Source: Quillaja saponaria
Taxonomy: Eukaryota; Streptophyta; Magnoliopsida; Fabales; Quillajaceae
Direction of reading: 5' to 3'
Assembly (NCBI GenBank): GCA_029379385.1
Contig: CM055613.1
Location: 17,254,001-17,318,000, forward strand
DNA length: 64,000 bases
Shown: positions 23,828 through 35,488 of the stretch, piece after piece
How positions within the stretch are numbered: position 1 is the stretch's first letter
How the letters are laid out: each line of letters starts with the position of its first letter
Notes under the pieces: model-generated
The model's input: the letters and a program-made list of their open reading frames with translations, nothing else
Told to the model about the DNA's origin: nothing
The model's database searches: none
Position numbers and translations under genes: made by a program

Positions 23828-24130
23828 AACCCCATGGATTTCACCTTTCTCTTAGGAAGACAAGGCAACCCTCAAATACTATGTCAACCTTGACATGGGA
23901 GATCTTGTTGTTAGTAATCCTTATGTCAATTTCTTTGATCTAGTTATTGACCTTGGAGGTCAATTTCTATGGTTCAATTATAGGGAGCGTTACACAAACC
24001 CCATAGATTTCACCTTTCTCTTAGGAAAGACAAGGCAACCTTCCAATACTATGTCAACCTTGACATGGGAGATCTTGTTGTTAGTAATCCTTATATAAAT
24101 TTCTTTGATCTAGTTATCGACCTTGGAGGT
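23815..24130 (+). repeat. 169-bp-period tandem duplication across the TRIM/gene junction
   Basis: Bases 23815-23961 recur at 23984-24130 with an offset of 169 bp. Both copies start with the last ~12 bp of the TRIM LTR (GGAGCGTT...ACA) followed by CAAACCCCAT and the coding segment up to 'GACCTTGGAGG'. The duplication therefore happened after the TRIM insertion. The first copy has lost one base in the 'GAAAGACAAGG' stretch, shifting its frame. Confidence 0.85.
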
Positions 24131-24304
24131 GGGCTATGATTCAACAACCTATCGTCCAGTCCCGTGTGGCATGAAAAGGTGTGAAATTGCTAAAGGTACA
24201 CATTGCCTTAACTTCAATGGACCCATTAAACCAGGCTGCACCAACAAAACATGTGGTGTGGAACCTAATAATCTAATCCAACAATTTTTTGTTAGCGGAG
24301 ACTT

Positions 24305-24546
24305 GGCTAAGGATGTCATTCGTGTATCTGAAATAGATAGCTTCAGCTTTCTGTCTGATATAGATGTGTCTTATTTCCTTTTGGGATGTGTTGATCCAAA
24401 CAAATTTGGTGTTACTATTCTACTTGGCTGAGGATGTAATTCGTGTATCTGAAACAGATAGCTTCAGCTCTCTATTTGATATAGGTGTGCCTTATTTCCT
24501 TTTAGGATGTGTTGATCCAAACAAATTTGGTGTTACTATTCTTCTT
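24305..24546 (+). repeat. 121-bp tandem duplication within the pseudogene body
   Basis: GGCTAAGGATGTCATTCGTG at 24305 recurs at 24426 (GGCTGAGGATGTAATTCGTG), and both copies end near 'GGTGTTACTATTCT.CTT'. The copies differ at roughly one base in ten. The period is not a multiple of three, so the duplication itself breaks the frame. Confidence 0.85.
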
Positions 24547-25504
24547 GATGGCTTGTCAAATGGCACTAGAGGGATTGTAGGCTTTGAAAGGACTCAAATT
24601 GTTTTTCAAACACAGCTTGTAGGCCTTTAAGCTTCCTAACAAGTTTTCTTTATGTTTGCCTTCATCCACTTAAACTAGGTTTGGTGACATTTTCATTAGT
24701 GGAGGACCATATTTCATGCCTTCTCATGAGGTATCCAAATGGTTTATCAAGACCCCATTCATTCTCAACCCCCACAGCACCAGTCCGATTTTTGATGATA
24801 CACTTTCTTAGGAGTACTTCATTAGTGTGAAATCAATCAAGATTGATGGGAAGGCTGTCAATTTGAATTCTTCCTTTCTATCCTTTGACAAACATGGAAT
24901 GGGGGTACAAGACTTAGTATAGTAACTCCTTACATTGTGTTGCATACTTCTATCTTCAAAGCACTTGTTGATGAATTTGTCAAGAAGGCTGAAGCTAAGA
25001 AGATAAAAAGAGTGAAACCATTGTTACAATTTGGAGCGTGTTTTGATTCTTGCTAACACCATAATAGGACCCGATATCCTGAAGATTGATCTGATGTTCC
25101 AAAATGAAGGAACACGTTATAGAATATATAGTGCAAATTCAATGGTGAAGGTTAAGAATAATGTGATATTTCTGGCTTTTAGGATGGAGAATCAGAACCA
25201 ACATCTTCTATTGTTATTGGAGGGCATCAATTGGAGGATAACACTTGTGGAGTTTGATCTTGCTTCCTCTCAGTTTGGTTTTATCCCTTCACTTCTACTT
25301 CACAATGTAACATGTTCCTACTTCAGAGTCTTGTTGGCTGTGCCTTCCTAGGATCTTTTCTTTTTTCTCCTTCTGTGAGAATTTTCTTTTCTTAGTGAAA
25401 CCTTTCTAGTTTTCAAAAAATAAAATAAAAAAACTAGCACAAATTGAGTGAAATAATATATATTTTGTCTGTTACCAACCTCATCATTATGCAATGTAAC
25501 TAAA

Positions 25505-25710
25505 AATATTGAAGAGCCCATAAGTCATGGTTAAAGTGGTAAGGCACGTTTAAGTTCAACAGTTAAGAAGCCTCTGCAATGTCAGGTTTTGAGCACGCAA
25601 GAAAACACTTGTAGGAGAAGCCAATTACGAACCCCAAACGAGATTATGCTCACACCTAAAAAGTGTGGGATATTCGTAAAAAAACTAAAAATAAATAAAA
25701 TAAAATAGAA
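25505..25710 (+). mobile_element. Possible tRNA-derived SINE
   Basis: TGGTTAAAGTGGTAAGG (about 25529) resembles a Pol III A box in plant SINEs. GTCAGGTTTTGAGCA, about 50 bp later, resembles a worn B box. The 3' end is A-rich (ACTAAAAATAAATAAAATAA). No clean target duplication was found. Confidence 0.4.
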
Positions 25711-26390
25711 GAAAGCATACTCGCAAAAAATTGAATTTTCGCAAGTGGTCCTCTGTGTCTCCCCTACCATAGCTGGTTTCCCTATTGGAAAGGTTAGCAG
25801 GCATTGATTCTTTAAAATATGGCAACTCTAATTATCTGTCAATCAGTTTATGGACCACAATCTGAAGTTATCGTAAAAATAATACAAAATAATTTTTTAT
25901 TTATTTAATGATACAATCACACAAGATCATAATCCGTGTGTACATATTTTTTTGGCCATCATAATAAATTTCTAATTATAAAATAATATAGGCTGTAATA
26001 GAGTGTTGTCAACTGGCAAAGACATCAAGTCTAAGCTCGTAAAAATTTCAACCTTTGAAGTACCGATCTCCATGGGTGACTGTATGAGGGTTTTCCGATT
26101 ATGTAATATAGTTTTTAAGTGAAGAAAATATTGCAAGAAATGGGAATTGTACTGTAATTAATTTTTAATATCAAATGCTTGATCTTACTTGTTTGATCTA
26201 CTATAAGTTTATATAATACACTATCAAGATAAGATTATAATACATTAATTCATGTAAATAAATTCAAATATAATATGATTAATATTAGTGCCATATGTCA
26301 CTGTCTAATTATTTAATAACAGTCTAAAAATTACATCAAATATTAATTCTTATTCGAAACAAATTTAGCATCTTAATTATGGTCTGTTCT
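25711..26390. other. Non-coding, nothing recognised
   Basis: AT-rich spacer without a recognisable gene, terminal repeat or RNA gene. Confidence 0.5.
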
Positions 26391-27060
26391 CATCATATCC
26401 AGCTCCACATGTGAATTTAGTTTAAACTATACAAAGATCTATCACATTCTTATTTAGAATTTAGGGTAAAATATTCCGCTAGGGAATCAAATTAATAACA
26501 ACTTTAGTTAATTATCCATACTTTATATTTTGCACAGCTATCCATATTTTGTTTGTATTAATTAAAATTTCTTAAACAACTCAACCAGAAAAATGATACA
26601 TACCTACAATCTAAGACTGAGTTCAATTATATTTTTCAACAAGATTCTGTAACTTTTTTCCATTATATCCAGCAAAACCCATGTGAATTAAGTATAAAAT
26701 ATACAAAGATTTATCACATTCTTAATATAAAATTTAGTGTAAAATATTCCGCTAAGCTTAAACAACTCAACCAGACAAATGTTACATAGCAATCTAAGAC
26801 TGAGTTTAATTATGTTTTTTTAAGGAGGTTATGTGGCTGGTCTCATCATATCTAGCTCTACCGTGTGAATTTAATTTAAAAATTCAAAGATTTAACACAT
26901 TCTAATATAGAATTTAGTTTAAAATATTCCGCTAGGGAATCAAATTAATAACTAATTTAGTTAATTATCCATATTTTATATTTTTCTCAGCTATCCATGT
27001 TTTGTTTGTGTTAATTAAAATTTCTTAAACAACTCAACCAGACAAATGCACATGCCTGGA
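26391..27060. repeat. Three-unit tandem repeat (about 270, 183 and 215 bp)
   Basis: Units begin near 26391, 26662 and 26845 with CATCATATC.AGCTC or ATTATATCCAGC. They share AAAATATTCCGCTA and AAACAACTCAACCAGA. The middle unit lacks the ~85 bp segment between these two landmarks that units 1 and 3 keep (GGGAATCAAATTAATAAC onward). There is no coding content. Confidence 0.8.
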
Positions 27061-27695
27061 CAGGCTAAGTATGTTTTTTTTTCCATGTGTTCAATTTTAT
27101 TTCACTTAATCCCACTTTTAATTTGGCAAAAAAATAATAAATAAATAAAAGAAAAGATACATCCCATGTCAGTTTTGCATTAATTTCACAGAACATACAT
27201 ACATCAATAAAATATTAGTTTATTTAATAAATTAAAACTAAAGTGAAGGTATCATTATTTTTTAAATTCGAATCATACCATTTATTATAGATCCGAGTGT
27301 ATTTTTTATTTTTATTTTTATCAAAATAATACAAAAATTGAATTTCAAGCTTGGAAAATTGTTGATTTAATAATTGAAAAAGTTGGCCAATCGTATATAT
27401 TTAAAGTTAATGTCTTAATATATTTTCTGGAATTATAATATTGACCAAGCATCTACCAAAGTTGACCAATTAAGTACCCAAATATCAGGCGACGTGCATT
27501 AATTTCTTCAAGAATTAGGATTCGTGTATTTGTTAGGGAGATTGACTCATTCATTTATGATTTATGTACAGTTCTTACATAAGCTGTATGAATAATCCTT
27601 AATAGTTATGTTATAGATTTATTTATTTTTACTTTTTATTTTCTATCAACCATTTAGCCCGAATTCGCGATATTTTCATAATTAATAATTAGTAG
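27061..27695. other. Non-coding spacer
   Basis: AT-rich, with no recognisable gene. It ends at the presumed L1 insertion site. Confidence 0.5.
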
Positions 27696-28349
27696 AAAAT
27701 TTCTCAAATTTTCTATAAATTATACACACTTCTCTTCTATTTTAAAAACTTATAAAATCATATGAAATCAAGATTGACTTTTAGGAATGGAGAGAGGAGA
27801 GTGCGAAAGGTCACCAGAGGAAGAAGAACAACTAAGAAGGAGCAACAAAAAAGTCAAAATGGGGAATGATGTGATCATCAGAAACCAGGAAGAGTACCCA
27901 TCTCTTGGTGGGTAGGCTAGTATTAAAGTTTCCTACAGGGATTTGGTGATAGGAGGTAATGTGCCTACTAAAAGTATGGAATATATGAGGAAAAGTCAGA
28001 CGATGTGGAAGAGGAGGAGACCACAGATTTGGATAGTGATGATGATAATGAAGAGCAGGAAAAGATCGAGAGTGATGACTATCCCATAATCACTCTCACA
28101 AAGGAGAAAAAAAAGTGCTTAAGGAAATCGTGGCTGGCATCAGTAATCATAAAGCTGCTTGGCAAAAGGGTTGGGTATAATTTCTTATGCAAAAAATTAT
28201 ACCAACTCAAGCCAAAAGGGGTGCTTAAGGTGGTTGACCTGGGAAACGATTTCTTTCTCATTAGATTTTCACAAAAAGCTGATTTGGAGTTTCAGTAGTG
28301 GATCATTATCTTACGATTCGGAAATGGGAAATGAAATTTGATCCTTTAG

Positions 28350-28360
28350 TAGCAAACACA
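28350..28360 (+). repeat. Left 11-bp target-site duplication of the RTE insert
   Basis: TAGCAAACACA here is repeated exactly at 29611-29621, immediately after the RTE 3' end. Confidence 0.85.
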
Positions 28361-29610
28361 ATGAAAATATGGGAAAGAGTGATCGAGCTTAGGCTTAAGA
28401 ATGAGACTCTAGTTTATGAGAATCAATTTGGCTTTATGCCAGGAATATCTACAATGGAGGCTATTTTTTACTTAGGAGATTAATAGAGAAATATAGAGAA
28501 AAAAAAAATGATCCTCACATGGTATTTATTGATTTAGAAAAGGCATATGATAAAATGCTAAGAGAAGTCTTGTGGTGGGTACTCGAGAAGAAGAAGGTCC
28601 CAACTAAATATGTAGAAGTTATTAAAGATATGTATGGGGGAGTAATGACTAAGGTGCGGACCATAGATGGTATGACTGGAAAGTTCCCGATCATGATAGG
28701 TGTTCACCAAGGTTCATCCTTAAGTCCTTATCTATTTGCTTTAGTCATGGATGAACTTACCTATAATATTCAAGATAGGGCTCCATGGTTCATGTTGTTT
28801 GTCGATGATATCGTGTTGGTAAATTAAACTAGGGAAGGTTTAAATTCTAAACTAGAAAGGTGGAGGAACGCGTTAGAATCTAAAGCCTTAGATTGAGTCG
28901 GAAAAAAACTGAATATATGGAGTGCAATTTCAGTGAAACTAGAGGAGGCCCGAATGATATAATTTTAGACAGTTAGACAATCCCTACAAAGGATGTGTTT
29001 AAGTATTTAAGGTCATTTATATAAAAAGATGGTGCAATTGAGCATGATGTAAACCTTAGGATCAAGGTAGGGTACGTGAAGTGGCGGAGTGCTTCGGGAG
29101 TTTTATGTGATCCTAAAATCTCGAATAGATTGAAAGGAAAATTTTATAAGTCGGCAGTGAGACCAGCTATGCTGTATGGTAGTTAATATTGGGCAGTTAA
29201 GAAGCAACATTCGCATAAGATGGGAGTAGCCAAAATAATAATGTTGAGATGGATGGCAGGACATACCAGAAAGGATAGAATAAGGAATGAGGAGATTTGT
29301 AAAAAGGTGGAAGTAGCACCTATTGGGGAGAAAATGAGAGAGAATCGGCCACATTGGTTTGGACACATCCAACGTCGGCCAATGGACGGAATAGTTAAGA
29401 AATGTGACTTGGTCCAGGTGACTTGGTCTAGGTGCCAGGTGTTAGACAGGGAAAGGGGAGACCGAAACTTACATGGGGAGCAGTTATCGGAAAGATATGG
29501 CTGTGCTAGGGATTAATGAAAATATTGTCTTGAATCGATGCAAATGGTGGAAAAAGATTCATATAGCCGACTTAAACTAGTTTGAGATTTTAAGGCTTAG
29601 TTGAATTGAG
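28361..29610 (+). mobile_element. RTE-type LINE, 5'-truncated, inserted in L1 ORF1
   Basis: The insert starts inside the RT domain (MKIWERVIELRLKNE, ENQFGFMPGISTMEAIF). It continues through MVFIDLEKAYDKM, GVHQGSSLSPYLFALVMDEL and the catalytic box as FVDDIVLVN (FADD in active relatives). The C-terminal RTE region follows (IMLRWMAGHTRKDRIRNEEI, KVEVAPIGEKMREN, HWFGHIQRRPMDGIV). It ends GATTTTAAGGCTTAGTTGAATTGAG, the usual RTE tail. Frameshifts and stops near 28487, 28826 and 28895 disable it. A perfect 11-bp target duplication proves insertion by target-primed reverse transcription. Confidence 0.9.
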
Positions 29611-29621
29611 TAGCAAACACA
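29611..29621 (+). repeat. Right 11-bp target-site duplication of the RTE insert
   Basis: TAGCAAACACA, identical to 28350-28360. Confidence 0.85.
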
Positions 29622-30257
29622 GAAGTTAGCAATGTGGATTAGATTGCCTGGAATTCTGATTGAGTATCATAAGGAAATTTTTTTGATGAGGATGGCGAAA
29701 CGTCTTAGTGACCCCATCAAATGTGACAAAACAACCAATATGGCTGATTGGGGCAATTTTGCACGAATATGTGTTGAAATGGATCTAACTAAACCCCTGA
29801 AATCCAAATATCGTCTTAGGAAATAGATTCATCACTTTGAGTATGAAGGATTGCATTTGGTTTGTTTTAAATGTGGTTTTTATGGACATAACACAGAACT
29901 TTGCCCAAATGCCAAGGAAGCTTCAAAAGAAGCTCAAAAATTTTCAAAAGAAGCTTAAGGAGAGGAATTTGCTTCACAGTTGTAATGGAGGATGTGGATC
30001 CTTGGTGGACGGCGCCAACAAAAAAAGGCGGCTACAAACAGCCAATATCGGGAATGGATGTTAGTGAAGAAAGGTCAACGTGCAGGTAGGGCAAAGGGTA
30101 TTATGGGAAGAAGTGGAAAAGGAAACTATTCTGGCATGGTTGATCAATCACGGCATGTAGAAGGGGAAAATAATGGATCTCGTTTTGACATTCCAAGTAA
30201 TAATAAGGAATTTGCGGAAAAAGAGGGAACTAGAATTGGAAAGGAGGCATTTAGGGA

Positions 30258-30814
30258 TAGGGCTGTGCAAGGAACCCGAAAAAAACCGAATACCCGAACC
30301 GAACCGGTAATTCGGTTCGGTTAAATTCGGGTATTTTTCTTATTTGGTTCGGTTCGGGTAGTTAAATTTAATACCCGTTATTTTCGGTTCGGTTACGGGT
30401 AGTGGAGTATAATGCAAACGGGTACCCGTGGTTACCCGAAAATCAAAATATATAATTTTTTTGTTATTTTTAATGTATTGTTGTATTAATTTATAATTTT
30501 ATATTTTTATTTGTGATGAATATGTTAATATATTATGTTTTTTGTAATTTTTTTTTTATAATAACTAATGAATTTAAAAAATATGAGGTTCAAAAACAAA
30601 AAATAAAAAATTTTACATTAATTTTAGTAAAATATTGATAAATTTCGGGTAACCGAATACCCGAACCGAACTAGTCATATTTTTTCGGTTCGGGTAAATT
30701 CGGGTAATAACTATTTTCGGTTCGGTTCGGTTCATAAATTTTATTACCCGAAAATTTCGGTTCGGTTCAAAAATTTATCATTACCCGGACCGAACCGACC
30801 CGTGCACACCTCTA
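30258..30814. mobile_element. hAT-type MITE, 557 bp, with 8-bp TSD
   Basis: The left end TAGGGCTGTGCA and the reverse complement of the right end, TAGAGGTGTGCA, form a hAT-like terminal inverted repeat. The 8-bp direct repeat TTTAGGGA flanks it exactly (30250-30257 and 30815-30822). The subterminal regions are packed with GGTTCGG/CCGAACC and GGGTA/TACCC words on both strands, likely transposase-binding sites, around an AT-rich core. There is no ORF. Removing the insert plus one TSD copy rejoins the L1 ORF1 frame. Confidence 0.9.
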
Positions 30815-31419
30815 TTTAGGGAGCTTGGAGATACCACGGAAATCATGGCACCATTAAGGAAAAATTCCACAAGAAAAGGTAAGTTGTTTCCACTATTGGT
30901 GGAAACCGAGACACACTTCGTGCTCTTGGATGATACTCATGAGAAGCAGAACCCTAATGGTAACGTTATGGGCCATCAAAGGCATGAGAATAGGCTGACT
31001 AATAGGCGGACTAAAGGGCTCAAAGGTGGAGATTTAGATAGTAATAAGTCCACTGGACTGCAAAATGAAGTCCAAATGACGACGAAGGTGAGAATGAATA
31101 ATGCAGTGGAAATTATGGAGGATGACCAGGATCTAACCCTCACTCATGTGAGCTCCACATTCCCTCATGGTGAGAAGTCCATAATTCATGACAGTAACAT
31201 GAACGGTATGAAACAACAAATGATGAGTGGATTGGAATAATCCTTCTGAACCACCAGATAGTAATGGAATGGTCAAGCATGATTTGAAACCGAACGACAG
31301 AATGGTTGTTGATAATGCTCAGGATGCTAGTAATTCAAGGGGTTAAGTAACAATGGTTGTTGATGAAAGTTGGGGACCTTCTCTTAACTTGTCTTGATTT
31401 CAGCTTAAAATTTGCTTTA

Positions 31420-34400
31420 ATGATTAATACACTGATATGGAATTGTCGAGGTGCTGGCAATACGCGCACACTTAACACGGCTACAGATTTAGTTAAATTG
31501 CATAGAGTTGATATGATTGTTTTGGTTGAAACAAGAATTAGTGGAACTAAAGCTCAAGAGGCGATAAGGAAGCTTCGGTTTGATCATGCGACTCGAGTAG
31601 ATGCAAGGGGTTTCTCAGGAGGAATATGGGTTTTATGGAAGGATACTATCGAAAGTGTTATTGTTGAGAGTTCTAGCATCCAATATATTAATGTGAACAT
31701 TAGAGAACCAAGTCGAGAATGGTAGTTTACGGCAGTCTGTGGCAACCCCAATGATAATACAATGGCAAAGCTTGGAGAGGACTTGCAAGCTCTTGGTCAA
31801 AAATAGAAGAAGTGGATGGTAGCCAGTGATTTTAATGATATAGCTGAAGCTTCGAAAAAAACAGGTGGAGGAAGAGCAGACTTGAACAAATGCGCTCTTT
31901 TCCAGAATAGATATGAACAATGCCGTTTAATTGACATGGCAGCAGAGGGTCAAAAGTTCACTTGGTGAGGGCAAAGAGAATAGGTCAAGCTAGAGTTATA
32001 CAAAGGCTTGGCAGGGCTTTTTGTGACTCAGAGTGGAGAACCTCTTTCCTAGAAGCAATAGTCCAGGTGCTGCCTAGAGTCACCTCTGACCACCACCCAC
32101 TACTTGTAGTTATGGATGGTCGAAGCAATTAGGATAGTACTCGGCCATTCAGGTTCATGGCTGCTTGGATTGCACATCCAAAATGATAGGAAATCTAGCT
32201 TTAGAGTTGAATAATTTTACTACCAAAGTGAAAAGTTGGAACAAAGAAGTCTTTGGAAATGCTTTTCGGAGAAAGAAAACTCTCTTAGCAAGGCTAGGTG
32301 GCATCCAAAGGGCCAGAGAAGTGAGACTGAATCGATTTTTGGATAATCTTGAGAATGAGCTCATACAAGAGTACTACAAAGTTAGACATCAAGAGGAGAT
32401 GATTTGGTTTCAAAAGTCAAGATGTAATTGGATAAAATTCGGTGACAAGAACTCCAAGTACTTTCATAGTAAGACCATTGCTCGAAGAAGAAGGAATCGA
32501 ATTTTGTCGCTCAAGGGTCATATTGGCAACTAGAGTTATGACCAGGAGGAGATCCAACCTTTGGTGCAAGTTTTTTCTAAATGTTTTACACTAAGGAAAC
32601 AACTATCACTCAATTGCAAGCTTCGGTCACTTTTCCTACTATTGATACAAGACGTTTGGCTAAGATGGAAAGCCCTATTCACATCCATGAAGTCTGAGGA
32701 GCTCTGTTCCAAATGGGACCTTACAAGGCGCCTGGAGTAGATGGCTTCCAAACCCTTTTTTACAAATTTCAATGGGAGAACGTGAAGCAATCCGTGATGC
32801 AAATGGTGAGCCAGGTTTTCAATGGTGATAAAAAGTATTGAAGATATGAATAAAACTCTCATAGTCCTTATCCTAAAAGTTGAGTATCCAAAGAAGCCAT
32901 ATCATTTTCATCCCGTAAGCCTCTACAACGTGGTCTATAAATTGATGACAAAAATAGTAGTTAATAGGCTCAAGAAAATTTTACTGATGGTGGTGTCCCC
33001 AAATCAGACAAGCTTTGTGCCCGGGAGACATATTCCGGATAATATCATTGTTGCTCAGGAGTTGATTCATTACATGAGTAATATGAAAGGAAAACAAGGA
33101 TTTATGGCAATTAAGATCAATTTAGAGAAAGCTTATGACCGCATAGAGTGGGATTTTGTGGCAGACACATTGGGTTTGTTAGGATTACCCCAAAATATGA
33201 TCAGAGTAATACTGGATTGTACTTCTACTCCTACTATGCAAATTTTGTGGAATGGAATCCAGTTGGACACTTTCAAACCATCTTGAGGAGTTAGGCAAGG
33301 TGATCCTTTATCCCCATATCTTTTTGTTTTGTGTTTGGAAAGATTGACTCATCTTATCCAAGAGCACATGGATTAAGGGGGACTGGAAGCCTATTAGAAT
33401 TGGTAAACAGGGACCTAAAATTTCCCATCTCTTGTTTGCTGATGATCTTATTCTTTTTATGAAAGCATCTTTGAGTCAAATTGATAGAGTCAATAGAGCT
33501 CTTAATATTTTTTGTGTAGCCTCGGGACAAAAGGTGAATTCTTTGAAGACCCATATTTTTTTCTCCAAAAATGTCAAGCAGGAAGTGGCTGAAGGCATCT
33601 CTAATGCTTGTGGGTATAAGGTTACAGATAATCTGGGCATGTATCTGGGAATTCCCCTACATCATGGAAGGGTGAAGAAGCAGACCTTTGAATATGTTGT
33701 TAACCGAGTTCGCAGTAGACTTGCAGGATGGAAAGTGGAACACTTATCTCTTGCTGGGCGCATCACGTTAGCAAAGTTTGTCATTATGGCTATGCCGATT
33801 ACCGTCATGCAAACCAATAAAATCCGAAGAGAAACGTGCCATGAAATTGAGAAACTTTGTAGGAGTTTTGTTTGGGGTGACACGGATACTAAGAAATGGG
33901 TTCACATGCTGAATTGGGAGACTGTGTGTAGGAGTAAAGGGATGGTGAACTTGGTCTGCGTCATCTACACCAGATGAATGAGGCATGTTTAATGAAGTTG
34001 GGGTGGGGTATTGTCTCTAAGCAGAAAGGCTTATGGACGGAGGTTCTACGTCATAATATATCACGGATCAGGGGACGTTGAATCCCATTCAGAAAAGGTC
34101 CACAGATTCTCATATCTGGAGGAATATTGTGAGTGTATGGGGAGAGTTAATGAATGGCATCCGTTGGCGTTTGGGGAATGGTACGAAGATTCAGTTTTGG
34201 TTAGATGTGTGGCTTGATATTGAGAAACCATTGATTTTTTATGCTACTGCTGCTATTCCAGAGGATGTGACTACCAGACCTGTGAGTTACTACTGCTTGA
34301 ATGGGGATTGGAATTGGTACATTCTCCATACTTTGCTTCCTGATAATGTCTGCATGAGAATAAAAGGAGTGCCTCCACCCAAACGTTCTATGGAGGAGGA

Positions 34401-35488
34401 TATTATTGCATGGGGTGGAACGTCAAATGGGTTGTTTACCATTTGTTTGGCCTATCAAGGTCTAAACTCTCACAATAGCTCAATCAATATTAATAGGACG
34501 TGGGTGAAGATTTGGCACTGGATAGGTCCTCAAAGAGTTCGTACTTTTTTGTGGTTAGTCTATCACATCGGCTAATGACGAATGATGAACGATATAGAAG
34601 AGGTTGTGCAACTACCCTTGTGTGCAGTCGGTGTCCAGCTTCCTCTATGACAGTCCTTCACCGGCTTCGTGATTGCAGTTGGTCTAAAAATGTATGGGTA
34701 AAGCTGCTCAAAAGTAAATCAATGGCTTTGTTTTTTGGCAAGTCTCTTCCGGATTGGATCTCTTTGAATTTAGACAAGCAGTTGGGGAATAGTGATATGG
34801 ACTAGAATATTACTTTTGGGGTTACTTGTTGGTTTCTTTGGAAATGGCGCAACCAAAGTATATATGATCCAAATTTTATTACCCCCACCCCCCCAGAACT
34901 CGTTTGCTGCCATTTCCAGGATGGTACGGGATATTGTTAGCTCCTTTGAGACTGACTCAAACATTACAAAAGAGAGGAATAAGGTTTGTACTATGTTAAG
35001 CTAGAATAAACCCAGTGATGACTGGATTACTTTGAATACGGATGGCGCTAGGTTTGGTGCAGGTGGTTTGCTTCGAGATAGTACTGGGAATTGGCTAGCT
35101 GGATTTGCGATTGGAAATGGGCATTGTACTGCTATGTATGCAGAGGTGTGGGCAATTTATTATGGTCTCTGCCTTGCTTGGAATGAAGGGTACAGGAAAA
35201 TCAAACTCGAAGTGGACTGTGAAGCATCATATTTTAGTGTCCAGATTCCAGACTCTCATCTCACAAGATTGGACAGTTGAGGTAACGTATGTGTATCGTG
35301 AGTGCAATACTTGAGCGGATTGGTTAGTTATGAATGCTGCTTATGGTAAACTTGATTGTCACCATCTTGTTTGCCCTCTAGAAGATTTAGAGTTACATTT
35401 AGTTCGTCACATTTTAGGAGTTGCTAGCCTCATTTCATTTTGTGTTAGTTTTCTCTTGTTGTTGGCTTTTCTGGCCCATTTTACTTAA
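31420..35488 (+). pseudogene. L1 ORF2 polyprotein relic (endonuclease, RT, RNase H)
   Basis: It begins MINTLIWNCRGAGN, the APE endonuclease start of plant L1s, with VLVETRISGTKAQ and GGIWVLWKD following. The middle spacer (32165-32530) has the usual RTKNRFLDNLENELIQEY-like coiled region and WIKFGDKNSKYFHSK. RT motifs include SPNQTSFVPGRHIPDNI, INLEKAYDRIEWDF, GVRQGDPLSPYLFVLCLERL (33286-33345) and the catalytic FADDLILFMKA at about 33432. A zf-RVT-type zinc region (VKIWHWIGPQRVRTFLWL) lies near 34500. RNase H follows at 35025-35320 (NTDGARFGAGGLLRDSTGNW, AEVWAIYYGLCLAWNEGY). Stops at 31725, 31806, 33284, 34575 and elsewhere, plus frameshifts, make it non-functional. Confidence 0.88.

Larger units (their letters stand above)
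22688..25352 (+). pseudogene. TAXI/EDGP/basic-7S-globulin-like aspartic-protease homologue, broken
   Basis: The ATG at 22688 opens a hydrophobic signal peptide (MAVTSALHFLFLFFILFVSI). After a 1.05 kb double TRIM insertion, the body resumes with KDKATFQYYVNLDMGD, then FDLVIDLGGQFLWFNY. This matches the N-terminal lobe of secreted xylanase-inhibitor/EDGP proteins, where the first catalytic-Asp motif is DLGG rather than DTGS. Next come YRPVPCGMKRCEIAKGTHC and CGVEPNN. The C-lobe includes FGDIFISGGPYFMPS, YFISVKSIKIDGKAVNLNSS and GTRLSIVTPY, and ends near 25352. At least two stops, several frameshifts and two tandem duplications disable it. The intact family is apoplastic and binds or inhibits cell-wall-degrading enzymes. 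Confidence 0.85.
27787..31346 (+). pseudogene. L1 ORF1 (DUF4283 plus zinc knuckle), interrupted twice
   Basis: The reading starts at ATG 27787 with the typical LRRSNKKVKM-like opening. A stop follows at about 27915. A DUF4283-like segment (GYNFLCKKLYQLKPKG, VDLGNDFFLIRFSQKADLEF, then DHYLTIRKWE) runs from 28130 to 28345. An RTE LINE interrupts the domain, which resumes at 29622 with AMWIRLPGILIEYH and ARICVEMDLTKPL. The CCHC knuckle CFKCGFYGHNTELC is at about 29868-29909. The basic C-terminal tail is interrupted by a hAT MITE at 30258-30814 and resumes in the same frame (TTEIMAPLRKNSTRKGK). In live L1s this protein binds element RNA. Confidence 0.8.
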
